A stretch of DNA of 64,000 nucleotides from CAYQCE01 sp964415885 (GTDB lineage: Bacteria > Zixibacteria > MSB-5A5 > JAABVY01 > JAHJOQ01), in assembly GCA_964415885.1 (NCBI GenBank), contig CAYQCE010000005.1:1-64000 (forward strand), read 5' to 3'. Each line of letters opens with the position of its first letter. The first letter of the stretch is position 1. Below the pieces are notes generated by a model, which was given only the letters and a program-made list of their open reading frames with translations, was not told the origin of the DNA and ran no database searches. Of this stretch, positions 1 to 7,728 are shown in pieces. The position numbers were made by a program, and so were the translations under genes.

Positions 1-110
1 TCGGTCACATTAGTTCCCATATTCCGGATCGAGACTGCGTTCAAGTCCAGAAGTGTAATTATATGTATAACGCCAAACGCCCGCAAGGAGTTTAGCTTTT
101 GCGCCGCACC

Positions 111-146
111 AACAGAAGAAGCCGGAAGCGCGAGGGCTCCCGGCTC
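111..146 (-). terminator. Probable intrinsic terminator of the P5C dehydrogenase gene
   Basis: Downstream of the dehydrogenase stop, the arms 120-129 and 136-145 form a 10-bp stem (one G-U pair) around a 6-nt loop. On the minus strand it is followed by a pyrimidine-rich TTCTTCTGTT tail. The U-run is imperfect, so efficiency is uncertain. Positions 1-110 hold no gene I can support. Confidence 0.55.
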
Positions 147-170
147 GGAATCCTGCAGATAAGATAACAC

Positions 171-1790
171 CTATCCCATGAACGGGTATCTGTAGTTTTT
201 CGCCGGAACGAACGTCTCCTTGATTGTCCGCGGCGAACACCAGCGAATCAAATTGAGGAAACTGCCCGCCTTGTCGTTGGTGCCGGACGCTCTCGCGCCC
301 CCGAACGGCTGCTGGCCGACGACCGCGCCGGTGGGCTTGTCGTTGATATAGAAGTTACCGGCTGCATGCCGCAGGATTTTGAACGCTTCCTCGACGGCAT
401 ATCGATCGGTTGCGAAAATTGCTCCGGTCAGCGCGAACGGCGAGGTTTCGTCGCACAGATGCAGCGTCTCGGTATATTTGTCATCATCATATACATACAT
501 CGTCAGCACAGGGCCGAAGATCTCCTCCTGCATCAGCTTGAACTTCGGATCTTCGGTCACCACTACGGTCGGATCGATGTAGAGACCCTTCGAGTTATCG
601 TAGTTGCCGCCACAAATGACCTCGCAGTCGGATGAGTTTTTCGCGAAATCGATGTATTCCGCTATCGAATCGAAGGCCGACTTGTCTATCACCGCGTTAA
701 CGAAATTGCCGAAGTCTTCCGGCGATCCCATCTTGAGTTCTTTGAGCGTGCTCAACAGAGATTCTTTGAGATCCGGCCACATCGATTTGGGGATATAAGT
801 GCGAGAAACAGCCGAGCACTTCTGACCCTGGTATTCGTATGCTCCGCGAACTATCGCGGTAAGAGTCTCATCGATGTTGGCGGAGTTGTGTACGAACACG
901 AAGTCCTTGCCGCCGGTCTCTCCCACGATTCTCGGGTACGACTTGTAGTTGGCGATATTCTCACCGACCGTCTTCCACATTGTCTGGAAAACGCCGGTCG
1001 AACCGGTGAAATGAATTCCTCCCAGATCGGGGTGCTTGAGCACCAATTCACCAATGTCTTTTCCTCGCGCGGTGACCATATTGATGACGCCGTCCGGCAG
1101 CCCGGCTTCCCTGAATATCTGCATGATAAGATAGGCCGTATAGGTTACCGATGACGCCGGCTTCCATACCGTTGTGTTACCCATCAGCGCCGGCGATGAC
1201 GGCAGATTACCCGCGATTGAGACGAAATTGAACGGTGTGACTGCGAAGATGAAGCCCTCCAGCGGTCGGTACTCGATTCGGTTCCACATCGTTGGAGCGC
1301 TCTCCGGCTGCTGGTCGTAGATCATCTGCATGTAGAAAGCGTTAAACCGGAAGAAGTCGATCAGCTCGCAGACTCCGTCGATTTCGGCCTGAAATGCGTT
1401 CTTCGAGTGCGCGAGCATGCTCGCGGCGTTCATTTTGTATCTGTACGGTCCCGCAAGCAGATCGGCGGCTTTCAGGAACACCGCGGCCCTGTCCCACGCG
1501 GGAAGATCCGCCCACGCAGCCTTGGCATCCATAGCGGCCTTAACTGCAGACTTAACCTGGTCCGCTCCACCCTGGTACCACTGACCTAGTTCGAGCGAGT
1601 GGTCATGAGGAGCGGTGATCTTCTTCGGATCGCCGACCTTGATTTCCTGCCCGCCGATAATCATCGGCACATCGACGAAATTCGCCTTCGCCTCCTCCAG
1701 CGCAGCCTCGAGTTTCTTGCGTTCGGGCGTGCCCGGGGCATAGGAGTATACAGGCTCGTTCTTCGGATAGGGTATTCTGAAATTGCCCAT
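171..1790 (-). CDS. pruA: L-glutamate gamma-semialdehyde (1-pyrroline-5-carboxylate) dehydrogenase
   Basis: NAD-dependent aldehyde dehydrogenase that oxidises glutamate semialdehyde/P5C to glutamate, the last step of proline and ornithine catabolism. The 539-aa length and the long N-terminal segment match the ALDH4A1/RocA-type P5CDH subfamily and not generic ALDHs. Visible motifs: TPFNF near 185, the nucleotide-loop FTGST near 261, the general base in GETGGK (E291) and the catalytic cysteine in GQKCSA (C325). The ATG at 1790 has a TGGAGG Shine-Dalgarno just upstream. It is a single-gene unit with a terminator behind it. No proline dehydrogenase lies beside it, but an ornithine aminotransferase at 13.5 kb could supply the same intermediate. 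Confidence 0.93.
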   Translation of the reverse strand: MGNFRIPYPKNEPVYSYAPGTPERKKLEAALEEAKANFVDVPMIIGGQEIKVGDPKKITAPHDHSLELGQWYQGGADQVKSAVKAAMDAKAAWADLPAWDRAAVFLKAADLLAGPYRYKMNAASMLAHSKNAFQAEIDGVCELIDFFRFNAFYMQMIYDQQPESAPTMWNRIEYRPLEGFIFAVTPFNFVSIAGNLPSSPALMGNTTVWKPASSVTYTAYLIMQIFREAGLPDGVINMVTARGKDIGELVLKHPDLGGIHFTGSTGVFQTMWKTVGENIANYKSYPRIVGETGGKDFVFVHNSANIDETLTAIVRGAYEYQGQKCSAVSRTYIPKSMWPDLKESLLSTLKELKMGSPEDFGNFVNAVIDKSAFDSIAEYIDFAKNSSDCEVICGGNYDNSKGLYIDPTVVVTEDPKFKLMQEEIFGPVLTMYVYDDDKYTETLHLCDETSPFALTGAIFATDRYAVEEAFKILRHAAGNFYINDKPTGAVVGQQPFGGARASGTNDKAGSFLNLIRWCSPRTIKETFVPAKNYRYPFMG

Positions 1791-1834
1791 TTAACCTCCA
1801 CCGTGAGTACAGAGTGATATTTGTTTTCGATTTG

Positions 1835-1863
1835 GAATTAAATCAATTCCGGAAGTTAGTCAA
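1835..1863 (-). promoter_or_regulatory. Candidate pruA promoter overlapped by a perfect palindrome
   Basis: On the minus strand TTGACT (1863-1858) is followed after 17 nt by TAATTC (1840-1835). The -10 lies inside a perfect inverted repeat, GGAATT-N5-AATTCC (1834-1850). A dyad over the -10 is a typical repressor site, but the regulator is unknown and the -10 is only a moderate match. Confidence 0.4.
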
Positions 1864-1897
1864 GCGGTACGTACTGCTGGTCCCTGCCGAAAGACAC

Positions 1898-1928
1898 GCG
1901 GGCGCCGCATTTGTTCTGCAGCGCCCGC
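1898..1928 (-). terminator. GC-rich hairpin downstream of the GlpX-like gene
   Basis: The arms 1898-1905 and 1921-1928 (GCGGGCGC/GCGCCCGC) form a perfect 8-bp GC stem, partly extended inward. It sits 30 bp past the GlpX-like stop and is followed on the minus strand by GTGTCTTTC. The U-tract is weak, so this may be a pause site or a terminator. Confidence 0.4.
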
Positions 1929-1958
1929 TCAGGGTACCCCTAACAACTCAGGGGATAT

Positions 1959-3638
1959 CTATTCCGTCGATATGAACCAGTCCGGGAGAGCCTCCTCGGT
2001 GATAGCTGAGATGTCGCGGTCGACCTCGTCGAGCGCTTTTCTCTCAATCAGGGCCTCGACGGTGCGGTGCAGGAGGACCATCTTGTCCCGGATCGGTATG
2101 AGCGCCGGATAATATTCGTTAGTGAAGAAGATACGGAATCTCCAGCGCATATACTCGTCTTCGATCATCTGGTCGATTCTCTTCTTCAACTCGAGGCCTC
2201 GGTAATCCTCCAGAAGCTCTTTCGGCGAGGTCATTTTGTCGACACTCTTGTCGATTCCCTCGAGGCACTTGAATGTCATCGACCAGAGTTCCATCATGCC
2301 GAGCGAATTGACGATGAAGACGTCAACGAATATCAGATTCTTCTCGCGGTCGGCCGAAACACCCTTCATGTCGGGGTAGAAGTAATTATCTGAGATAGCC
2401 CCGAAACACGCGATTCCGCCGGCAAACGGATCCTCCATGATGTCGCGAATCGTGAAATACGGCTTGTGCTCGAAACGGCCATCCTGAATCTGGATAAACT
2501 CATCCTCGGTATAGTGGAACCTCTCAGCCCAGAGCTGCTCGGGCGTCAAATCCTTACGTGTCAGCGAGGACTGGCTCGTTAACATACCGAGCGCCTGGCC
2601 GCCGCGCCACGCGAGCGGAAGCACACCGACGGCCCATTCCGCCGACCCGCCGATTTCGCCGATCATGGAATCGAGCGTTCGCCCGTTCGAGAATTCCAAC
2701 CCCTTCTGGCCGAGAATAATGGCAGGAAAGAGGTCGCCATCTTTGTCGTACGGAGTCGCAACATTGATCTTATTGAGCGCATCCATTGCCGGATGGTGCC
2801 GTGGCCGGTCAATGAAAAACGATGAGAGCTTTTCGACCTTCGTGCCGTATGCATCCGCGATGATCTCTGCGGCGTCGGTCACGCTAACCTCGCGCGGATT
2901 GAATTCATCGAAATATGCACCCGACATCCAGCGCTGAACGTAGATGTCCGGTAGATGTCGTTTGACTCCGGATTCGGTTACGAAGAGCGTGGTCATCGAT
3001 GAATGCTGTCCCTTAACCGACTTCCCGGTACCTTCGATGACGTCGTTGCCCATCGAAAGGAGGGTCACCGACTCGGGCATCTTGAGCCCGTAGACCGACT
3101 TGTGCTCCGCCTTCCCGAATAGCGCACCAACAGCTATCGTCGGGTTTCCCCCTGCTTCCTTGCCGGGTTTAACGCGCACACCCTCGGTTATTGTCGACTC
3201 AATGACGACTTCTTCACCGAGTGGTAGAGTCTCCGTTGTGCACTGCAGGACCTCCGCCATTATCTGCGCGGCCGTCCGGTCGTTGGCTCGTTTCAGCCGG
3301 TTAATATTGTGCTTGGTGCGATCCTCTTCGGAGAGCCGTGCAGCGCTGCCGAATCCATGAAGCCCTACGGCGGCTGCGGACAGGGCAGCCGAGAGTTTGA
3401 CCGATTCGCGTATCTGACGGTTTCTCAGTGCTCCGAGGTTCGATTTGTTGTTGATCTTGCCATCGAGAACGCAGACCTTGTTCGCGACCAACTCCAGTGA
3501 GTAGCGAGACAGCACAGTATAATGTCTCTGGTTGAACTCCTGGATGTTGTTCTTCGTGAACTCCCTGTCTTCCTTTTTGCCCTTATACTCCAGCCGCTGA
3601 TCACCTATATTGAACCGCAGGTCATTGCTATTGCTCAT
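1959..3638 (-). CDS. Divergent class II fructose-1,6-bisphosphatase (GlpX-like) with long C-terminal extension
   Basis: Probable sugar-bisphosphatase of the lithium-sensitive phosphatase superfamily. The N-terminal 75 residues are unassigned. Residues about 78-355 resemble GlpX: an acidic segment near 143-152; DVIEGT at 199-204, matching the metal-binding DPIEGT of class II FBPase; FIDRPRH at 275-281; DGDLFPAI at 300-307; and a GEIGGSAEW stretch near 327-335, comparable to the GIGGAPEG loop. About 200 further residues have no GlpX counterpart and look helical and charged. Typical GlpX is 320-340 aa, so this 559-aa protein is much longer. The ATG at 3638 has an AGGTG Shine-Dalgarno. Substrate (FBP, SBP or another) cannot be decided by eye. 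Confidence 0.6.
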   Translation of the reverse strand: MSNSNDLRFNIGDQRLEYKGKKEDREFTKNNIQEFNQRHYTVLSRYSLELVANKVCVLDGKINNKSNLGALRNRQIRESVKLSAALSAAAVGLHGFGSAARLSEEDRTKHNINRLKRANDRTAAQIMAEVLQCTTETLPLGEEVVIESTITEGVRVKPGKEAGGNPTIAVGALFGKAEHKSVYGLKMPESVTLLSMGNDVIEGTGKSVKGQHSSMTTLFVTESGVKRHLPDIYVQRWMSGAYFDEFNPREVSVTDAAEIIADAYGTKVEKLSSFFIDRPRHHPAMDALNKINVATPYDKDGDLFPAIILGQKGLEFSNGRTLDSMIGEIGGSAEWAVGVLPLAWRGGQALGMLTSQSSLTRKDLTPEQLWAERFHYTEDEFIQIQDGRFEHKPYFTIRDIMEDPFAGGIACFGAISDNYFYPDMKGVSADREKNLIFVDVFIVNSLGMMELWSMTFKCLEGIDKSVDKMTSPKELLEDYRGLELKKRIDQMIEDEYMRWRFRIFFTNEYYPALIPIRDKMVLLHRTVEALIERKALDEVDRDISAITEEALPDWFISTE

Positions 3639-3770
3639 TTAGCACCTCAACTGAGCGGAATGTCACCCGCCCGGACATTTCGAGTTTGGACAATCCAATG
3701 GACTTCATGACTGCCAAACAATAAAGGAAATTGGATTTCAGAATTCAAGCGGTTTTGTAATGGCCGATAG

Positions 3771-5180
3771 TCATCGGTTTCTCATCCTGGAATCACTGCC
3801 CATTTTACCTCTCGCCATCGACGCGAATATCCCGACGACGCAGAGCACCGTGAATATACGAAATGCTGTCTGCACGCTGCCGATGAACGGTTCGTAGACC
3901 TGCGGTGTGATCTCGACTCTTCCGAGCTGAACCGTGAAGATCAGCATTATTGTCGCCATCGAGAACATCTGACCGAGGAGCCGCATTGTTGCGGCAGTCC
4001 CGGCAGCGACGCCGTAGTAGCGCTTTTCGACTGAGCTGACGATAGCGTTCATATTCGGCGACGAGAAGTGTGCGAATCCGAATCCGAGCACAGCCAGACT
4101 CGCAATCACGAACCACAGGCCGGTTTCGCTCCCTACGAACGACAGCAGGAACAGTCCAAGTGCGACGATAACCATTCCTGTCGAGACAACATAGCGTGGT
4201 TCGAAGCGATCGGAGAGCTTCCCGGCTCCGGGAGAGAAGATTGCCATAACGACCGGTCGAGACACGAGTATCAGTCCGGCCCAGGTTGGATCGAGTCCCT
4301 GAATGTACTGCAGATAGAGGCTGAGAAGAAACGTCACGCCGTAGCTCGCCGAATATTGCAGCATTGCGGCGAGGTTCGACATCGCGAACACGATGTTCCG
4401 GGTCAGGAGCCGCATCTCGAAGACGGGGTATTCAATACGCAGTTCCCAGTAGACGAAAACAATCAAACCTGCTATACCGGAGAGCGCGAGGATAGTCCCG
4501 AGGTCTTCCGGAATCAGGGATACACCGTAGACCATGATCGCGAGCGACACTGCGTAGATCATCGATCCGATAAAATCGAACTTCTCACCCCTTGCCGCAG
4601 CCCACTCGCCCTTCAGTTTCCAGAAGATGGAGTAGATCACGACGAGGCCGAGGGGGACATTGACGGCGAAGGTGCTTCTCCACCCGAGATGTTCGGTCAG
4701 TATCCCGCCCGCGAATGGTCCGAGCGAGAGACCGGAATAGACTGCCGCGATAGTGACACCGAGTGCCTTCCCTCGTTCACCTTTGGGAAAGACCGACGTG
4801 ACTATTGCGACGCCGGTTCCGAATATCATCGCCGAACCGATACCCTGCAGGACTCGGAAAGCGAGAAGAAGTTCGATTGTGGGCGCTATGGCGAGGAGGA
4901 GGGAGGATACGGTTACGACTATCATGCCCGCCGCGAAAATCCGCTTGCGGCCGTAGATGTCCGCGATTCGTCCGAACGGAAGCAGAAACGTCGCCGATGA
5001 CAGCAGGAAGACCGTGGCGATCCAGTTCAGGATCACGGCGTCCGCCTCGAAAGTCTTGCCGATGGAAGGGAGAGCGACATTGACCGATGCCGCCATGAAC
5101 GGAGTCAGGAACGACGCCAGCGTAGCGACAAAGAGCGCTGATTTCTTCTGAGACTCGAGTGATGTAGATTCGCCAGTCAT
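3771..5180 (-). CDS. MFS drug-exporter family transporter (DHA2/EmrB-like)
   Basis: Proton-driven major facilitator permease of the inner membrane, 469 aa, with about 13-14 hydrophobic segments as in the 14-TM DHA2 (EmrB/QacA) family. Supporting motifs: the loop between TM2 and TM3 reads GRIADIYGRKR (motif A), and TM5 carries GPFAGGIL (antiporter motif C-like). The substrate is unknown. It lies downstream of arsM on the same strand, but a strong hairpin at 5208-5239 separates them, so co-transcription is unlikely. No clear Shine-Dalgarno precedes the ATG at 5180, so the start is less certain. Confidence 0.85.
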   Translation of the reverse strand: MTGESTSLESQKKSALFVATLASFLTPFMAASVNVALPSIGKTFEADAVILNWIATVFLLSSATFLLPFGRIADIYGRKRIFAAGMIVVTVSSLLLAIAPTIELLLAFRVLQGIGSAMIFGTGVAIVTSVFPKGERGKALGVTIAAVYSGLSLGPFAGGILTEHLGWRSTFAVNVPLGLVVIYSIFWKLKGEWAAARGEKFDFIGSMIYAVSLAIMVYGVSLIPEDLGTILALSGIAGLIVFVYWELRIEYPVFEMRLLTRNIVFAMSNLAAMLQYSASYGVTFLLSLYLQYIQGLDPTWAGLILVSRPVVMAIFSPGAGKLSDRFEPRYVVSTGMVIVALGLFLLSFVGSETGLWFVIASLAVLGFGFAHFSSPNMNAIVSSVEKRYYGVAAGTAATMRLLGQMFSMATIMLIFTVQLGRVEITPQVYEPFIGSVQTAFRIFTVLCVVGIFASMARGKMGSDSRMRNR

Positions 5181-5207
5181 TGGTCAGATGAAAATAGCCA
5201 AAATGAT

Positions 5208-5239
5208 AACGACCCGCAAACGCTCATTTGCGGGTCGTT
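5208..5239 (-). terminator. Terminator hairpin after arsM
   Basis: Perfect 13-bp inverted repeat (5208-5220 with 5227-5239, 6-nt loop) between the arsM stop and the MFS start. On the minus strand it is followed by ATCATTTTGG, a short U-rich tail. Confidence 0.65.
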
Positions 5240-5267
5240 GAATCTACGAGTAAAATTATCTTATATG

Positions 5268-6086
5268 TTAACCCGGCTTCTTTGCTGAGACTCTGACACT
5301 GGAGACCATCGCAGTCGGATTGCCATTTTCCGATGACATATTCCCGGATCTGCCAATCGCAAAGCCGTCGTCCACTTCTCTCACCGGGCACTTGACTTCT
5401 TCGAGAACGTCGACATCGGTAAATCCTGCGTTTTTGAGTTTACCGAGATAGGAGTTCTTCATCTCAGCACCCGCGATACAACTGACGTAAGCCTCCACCG
5501 ATTTCTTCACTCTGTCCGGAAGCTCTTCTGTAAGTACTATGTCCGATACCATCAGTCTGCCACCGGGCTTCAGAATTCTGTACGCCTCGGCGAACACCTT
5601 CTGCTTGTCGGGAGAAAGGTTGATTACGCAGTTCGAGATGATGCAATCCGCTTCATTGTTACCCACCGGGATATTCTCGATTTCACCGAGCCGAAACTCG
5701 ACATTGTCGAACTCGCCCTTCTGAGCGTTTACACGGGCCTTGTTTATCATCTCGGGTGTCATATCGACACCAATTACTCTGCCGCTCGGCCCCACGGCTT
5801 TCGCCGCGATGAAGCAGTCTATCCCACCGCCAGATCCGAGGTCGACCACTGTCTCGCCTTCCTCGATCGACGCCAGAGCGGTCGGATTGCCGCATCCGAG
5901 TCCCATGTCGGCGCCCTCCGGAAGGGAACTGAGCTGTTCCTCCCTGTATGTCGATCCGGTCGGGAGTTCTGCGAGAGTCACTATATCCTTGCAGCAGACA
6001 TCCCCATCGCTGCAGCAGTTCTCGGGACGGTTGGATATTCTGCCATAGGCTTTCTGTACCGTCTGCTTTATATTTTCGCTGGACAT
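5268..6086 (-). CDS. arsM: Arsenite S-adenosylmethionine methyltransferase
   Basis: Cytoplasmic SAM-dependent enzyme that methylates As(III). Its 272 aa contain the Rossmann SAM motif VDLGSGGGIDC (82-91) and three cysteines placed as in known ArsM enzymes: C65 (GCGNP), C153 (SNCVINL) and C203 (SCIAGA). An extra N-terminal cysteine cluster (CCSDGDVCC, 24-32) is frequent in bacterial ArsM. The ATG at 6086 has a GGAGA Shine-Dalgarno. No arsR, arsB/acr3 or arsC is adjacent, so it is an orphan arsenic gene here. A short YraQ/ArsP-like permease lies far away at 51.1 kb. Confidence is high on family and good on substrate. Confidence 0.9.
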   Translation of the reverse strand: MSSENIKQTVQKAYGRISNRPENCCSDGDVCCKDIVTLAELPTGSTYREEQLSSLPEGADMGLGCGNPTALASIEEGETVVDLGSGGGIDCFIAAKAVGPSGRVIGVDMTPEMINKARVNAQKGEFDNVEFRLGEIENIPVGNNEADCIISNCVINLSPDKQKVFAEAYRILKPGGRLMVSDIVLTEELPDRVKKSVEAYVSCIAGAEMKNSYLGKLKNAGFTDVDVLEEVKCPVREVDDGFAIGRSGNMSSENGNPTAMVSSVRVSAKKPG

Positions 6087-6157
6087 ATATGTCTCCGTTT
6101 GTTGTGTTGGAAGTGGTGATACTGATTAGAGTGCATACTGGCACTATATGTTCCAAA

Positions 6158-7660
6158 CTATCTTCGATGCACTACAAACAGTCGATCGAACGGATCGAAC
6201 GAGATCGCGAACTTTCGATCGAATATGTCCGGACCCAGCACGACATCCGGTGAAAATCCAGTCAGCGGGTCTCGTGCGTTGGTCGGCACGACTTCGATCG
6301 CGCCATCGATGAAGCAAACCCGGTCGGCGCAGACCGTTGTCTCTGCCCTGAGGTACCGTCTCCTGCCACTCTCTCCGTCATCATGAATGACCGGTGTATA
6401 GTCCAGGCCAATCCGATCCGCAAACTCCCTGGTGATTCTCGTACGTGAAGCACCCGTTTCGATTATAGCCAGAGCCCGATGAGTATCGCCGACCGTGACT
6501 TCGATTAGCGGTTGATTGTAACCGAGAAGCGGGAAATACCATATCGAGCCGCGCTCTCCGATCATGTCCTCGTCGAAACGTCGCTTGTCACGAATCACCA
6601 GCTTGTCGTTCGCGAAATCGATCGTCGTGACCACGTCTTTCAAACAGAATGGATTTAGTGCTGCGTCCACGAAGATTCGATGCGGCTTGCGGAACAACGC
6701 TCCGGTCAGCCTCTTAATCGATGCGTTTCCGAAGTCAACCGATTCGGTCACGATGCGTCTACCGCTGAGCGGACGCTCCATCATCCCGAGTGCGAGCGAT
6801 ATCCCCGAACCGACGGCATCGGCGACTTCCCTGCCGTAATGGTGATCGAATACCGCCCATCCGATCCAGTTTCCGGTATCGAGCAAAATCTTGTACTTGC
6901 GCGCATCGACCGTCTGCTCGATACAACGGTGGGACCATTCATCCCGCCATCGAACGAGGTCGATTTCGATCATCTCGCCATCCGTGCTCGTTTCCCATGT
7001 CTTCGATTCGCCGCCGATACGACTCAGCATATCCAGGTCCCGCCGGATGTCCCTGCTTTCGGAGCGATTCACTTGATCCGGATTGTCGGAGCTCCGCAAG
7101 TTGAAATGAAACAGGATTCTCTTCATTTCATCTGTATCCTGAGTCGCATATGCGATTTCCTGCGCCATCTCAAAATAGAGCGGGGATTCTGTGCATTCCA
7201 GGATGCCGGAGTCGATATAGGATTGTTGTCGCCCGGCATACATCGCAGCGAGAGTCTTCGACAATACGGCTTCGCAGTTCTCTATTTCAAAGTCTGCCGA
7301 ATCAAGAGAGTACAAAGCCCGGTCAAATCGACCGGCAGACAGGTAGACCACGCCACGGCTGAGCATGAGCTCGGCACCAGGGATGTCCGCATCCTCAGCC
7401 AGCATTTCAATTGTCCGTGTCGCCTCGGCAAGCCTGCCGCCTCGAGCGTATGCCCTGGAGAGGAGGCTTTTCTCGGAGGCGGTCAGATTAGCTCTGCCTA
7501 CCGAGTCTGCGAGAGACACAGTGCGATCGAACTCCATCTCGAGATATGCCTTCTCGAGACGGTTGCCCGCCTGTCCCCAGCTATCCTGACGTTCGACACA
7601 TCCAGCCTGCAGCAGAGCGAGGAGCAGGAGGCAGAGCAGTGATTTCGAGTATATTCTCAT
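6158..7660 (-). CDS. Lipoprotein with tandem retropepsin-like aspartyl protease domains and TPR-like N-terminus
   Basis: Predicted envelope lipoprotein of 500 aa. The signal sequence ends in the lipobox LQAGC. Residues about 30-200 are helical and repeat-like (TPR style). The C-terminal half carries two retropepsin-like motifs, one degenerate (LLDTGNW) and one better (IIETGASRTRI), in which the usual D-T/S-G is D-T-G and E-T-G. Replacement of the catalytic Asp by Glu in the second makes activity doubtful. The start is the ATG at 7660, which gives a clean signal peptide. A TTG 15 nt upstream is in frame but has no ribosome-binding site and would overlap the leuC-like promoter. Its function is unknown; this architecture is common in FCB genomes. 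Confidence 0.6.
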   Translation of the reverse strand: MRIYSKSLLCLLLLALLQAGCVERQDSWGQAGNRLEKAYLEMEFDRTVSLADSVGRANLTASEKSLLSRAYARGGRLAEATRTIEMLAEDADIPGAELMLSRGVVYLSAGRFDRALYSLDSADFEIENCEAVLSKTLAAMYAGRQQSYIDSGILECTESPLYFEMAQEIAYATQDTDEMKRILFHFNLRSSDNPDQVNRSESRDIRRDLDMLSRIGGESKTWETSTDGEMIEIDLVRWRDEWSHRCIEQTVDARKYKILLDTGNWIGWAVFDHHYGREVADAVGSGISLALGMMERPLSGRRIVTESVDFGNASIKRLTGALFRKPHRIFVDAALNPFCLKDVVTTIDFANDKLVIRDKRRFDEDMIGERGSIWYFPLLGYNQPLIEVTVGDTHRALAIIETGASRTRITREFADRIGLDYTPVIHDDGESGRRRYLRAETTVCADRVCFIDGAIEVVPTNARDPLTGFSPDVVLGPDIFDRKFAISFDPFDRLFVVHRR

Positions 7661-7676
7661 ACCATTGCGGTCCAAA

Positions 7677-7705
7677 TTGACAATAACGTATAAGGTATAT
7701 ATATT
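7677..7705 (+). promoter_or_regulatory. Strong sigma-70-type promoter for the aconitase-family gene
   Basis: TTGACA (7677-7682), 17-nt spacer, TATATT (7700-7705). Transcription should start near 7712, giving a leader of about 17 nt that contains the AAAGGAG ribosome-binding site. Confidence 0.75.
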
Positions 7706-7728
7706 CCCCTACAATAAAGGAGAAGAAT

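Noticed and set aside
4068..5000. 310-codon plus-strand open frame
   Set aside because: Antisense to the MFS transporter; highly charged shadow composition typical of the complement of membrane-protein codons.
6680..7642. 320-codon plus-strand open frame
   Set aside because: Antisense to the aspartyl-protease-like lipoprotein, which has signal peptide and lipobox evidence.
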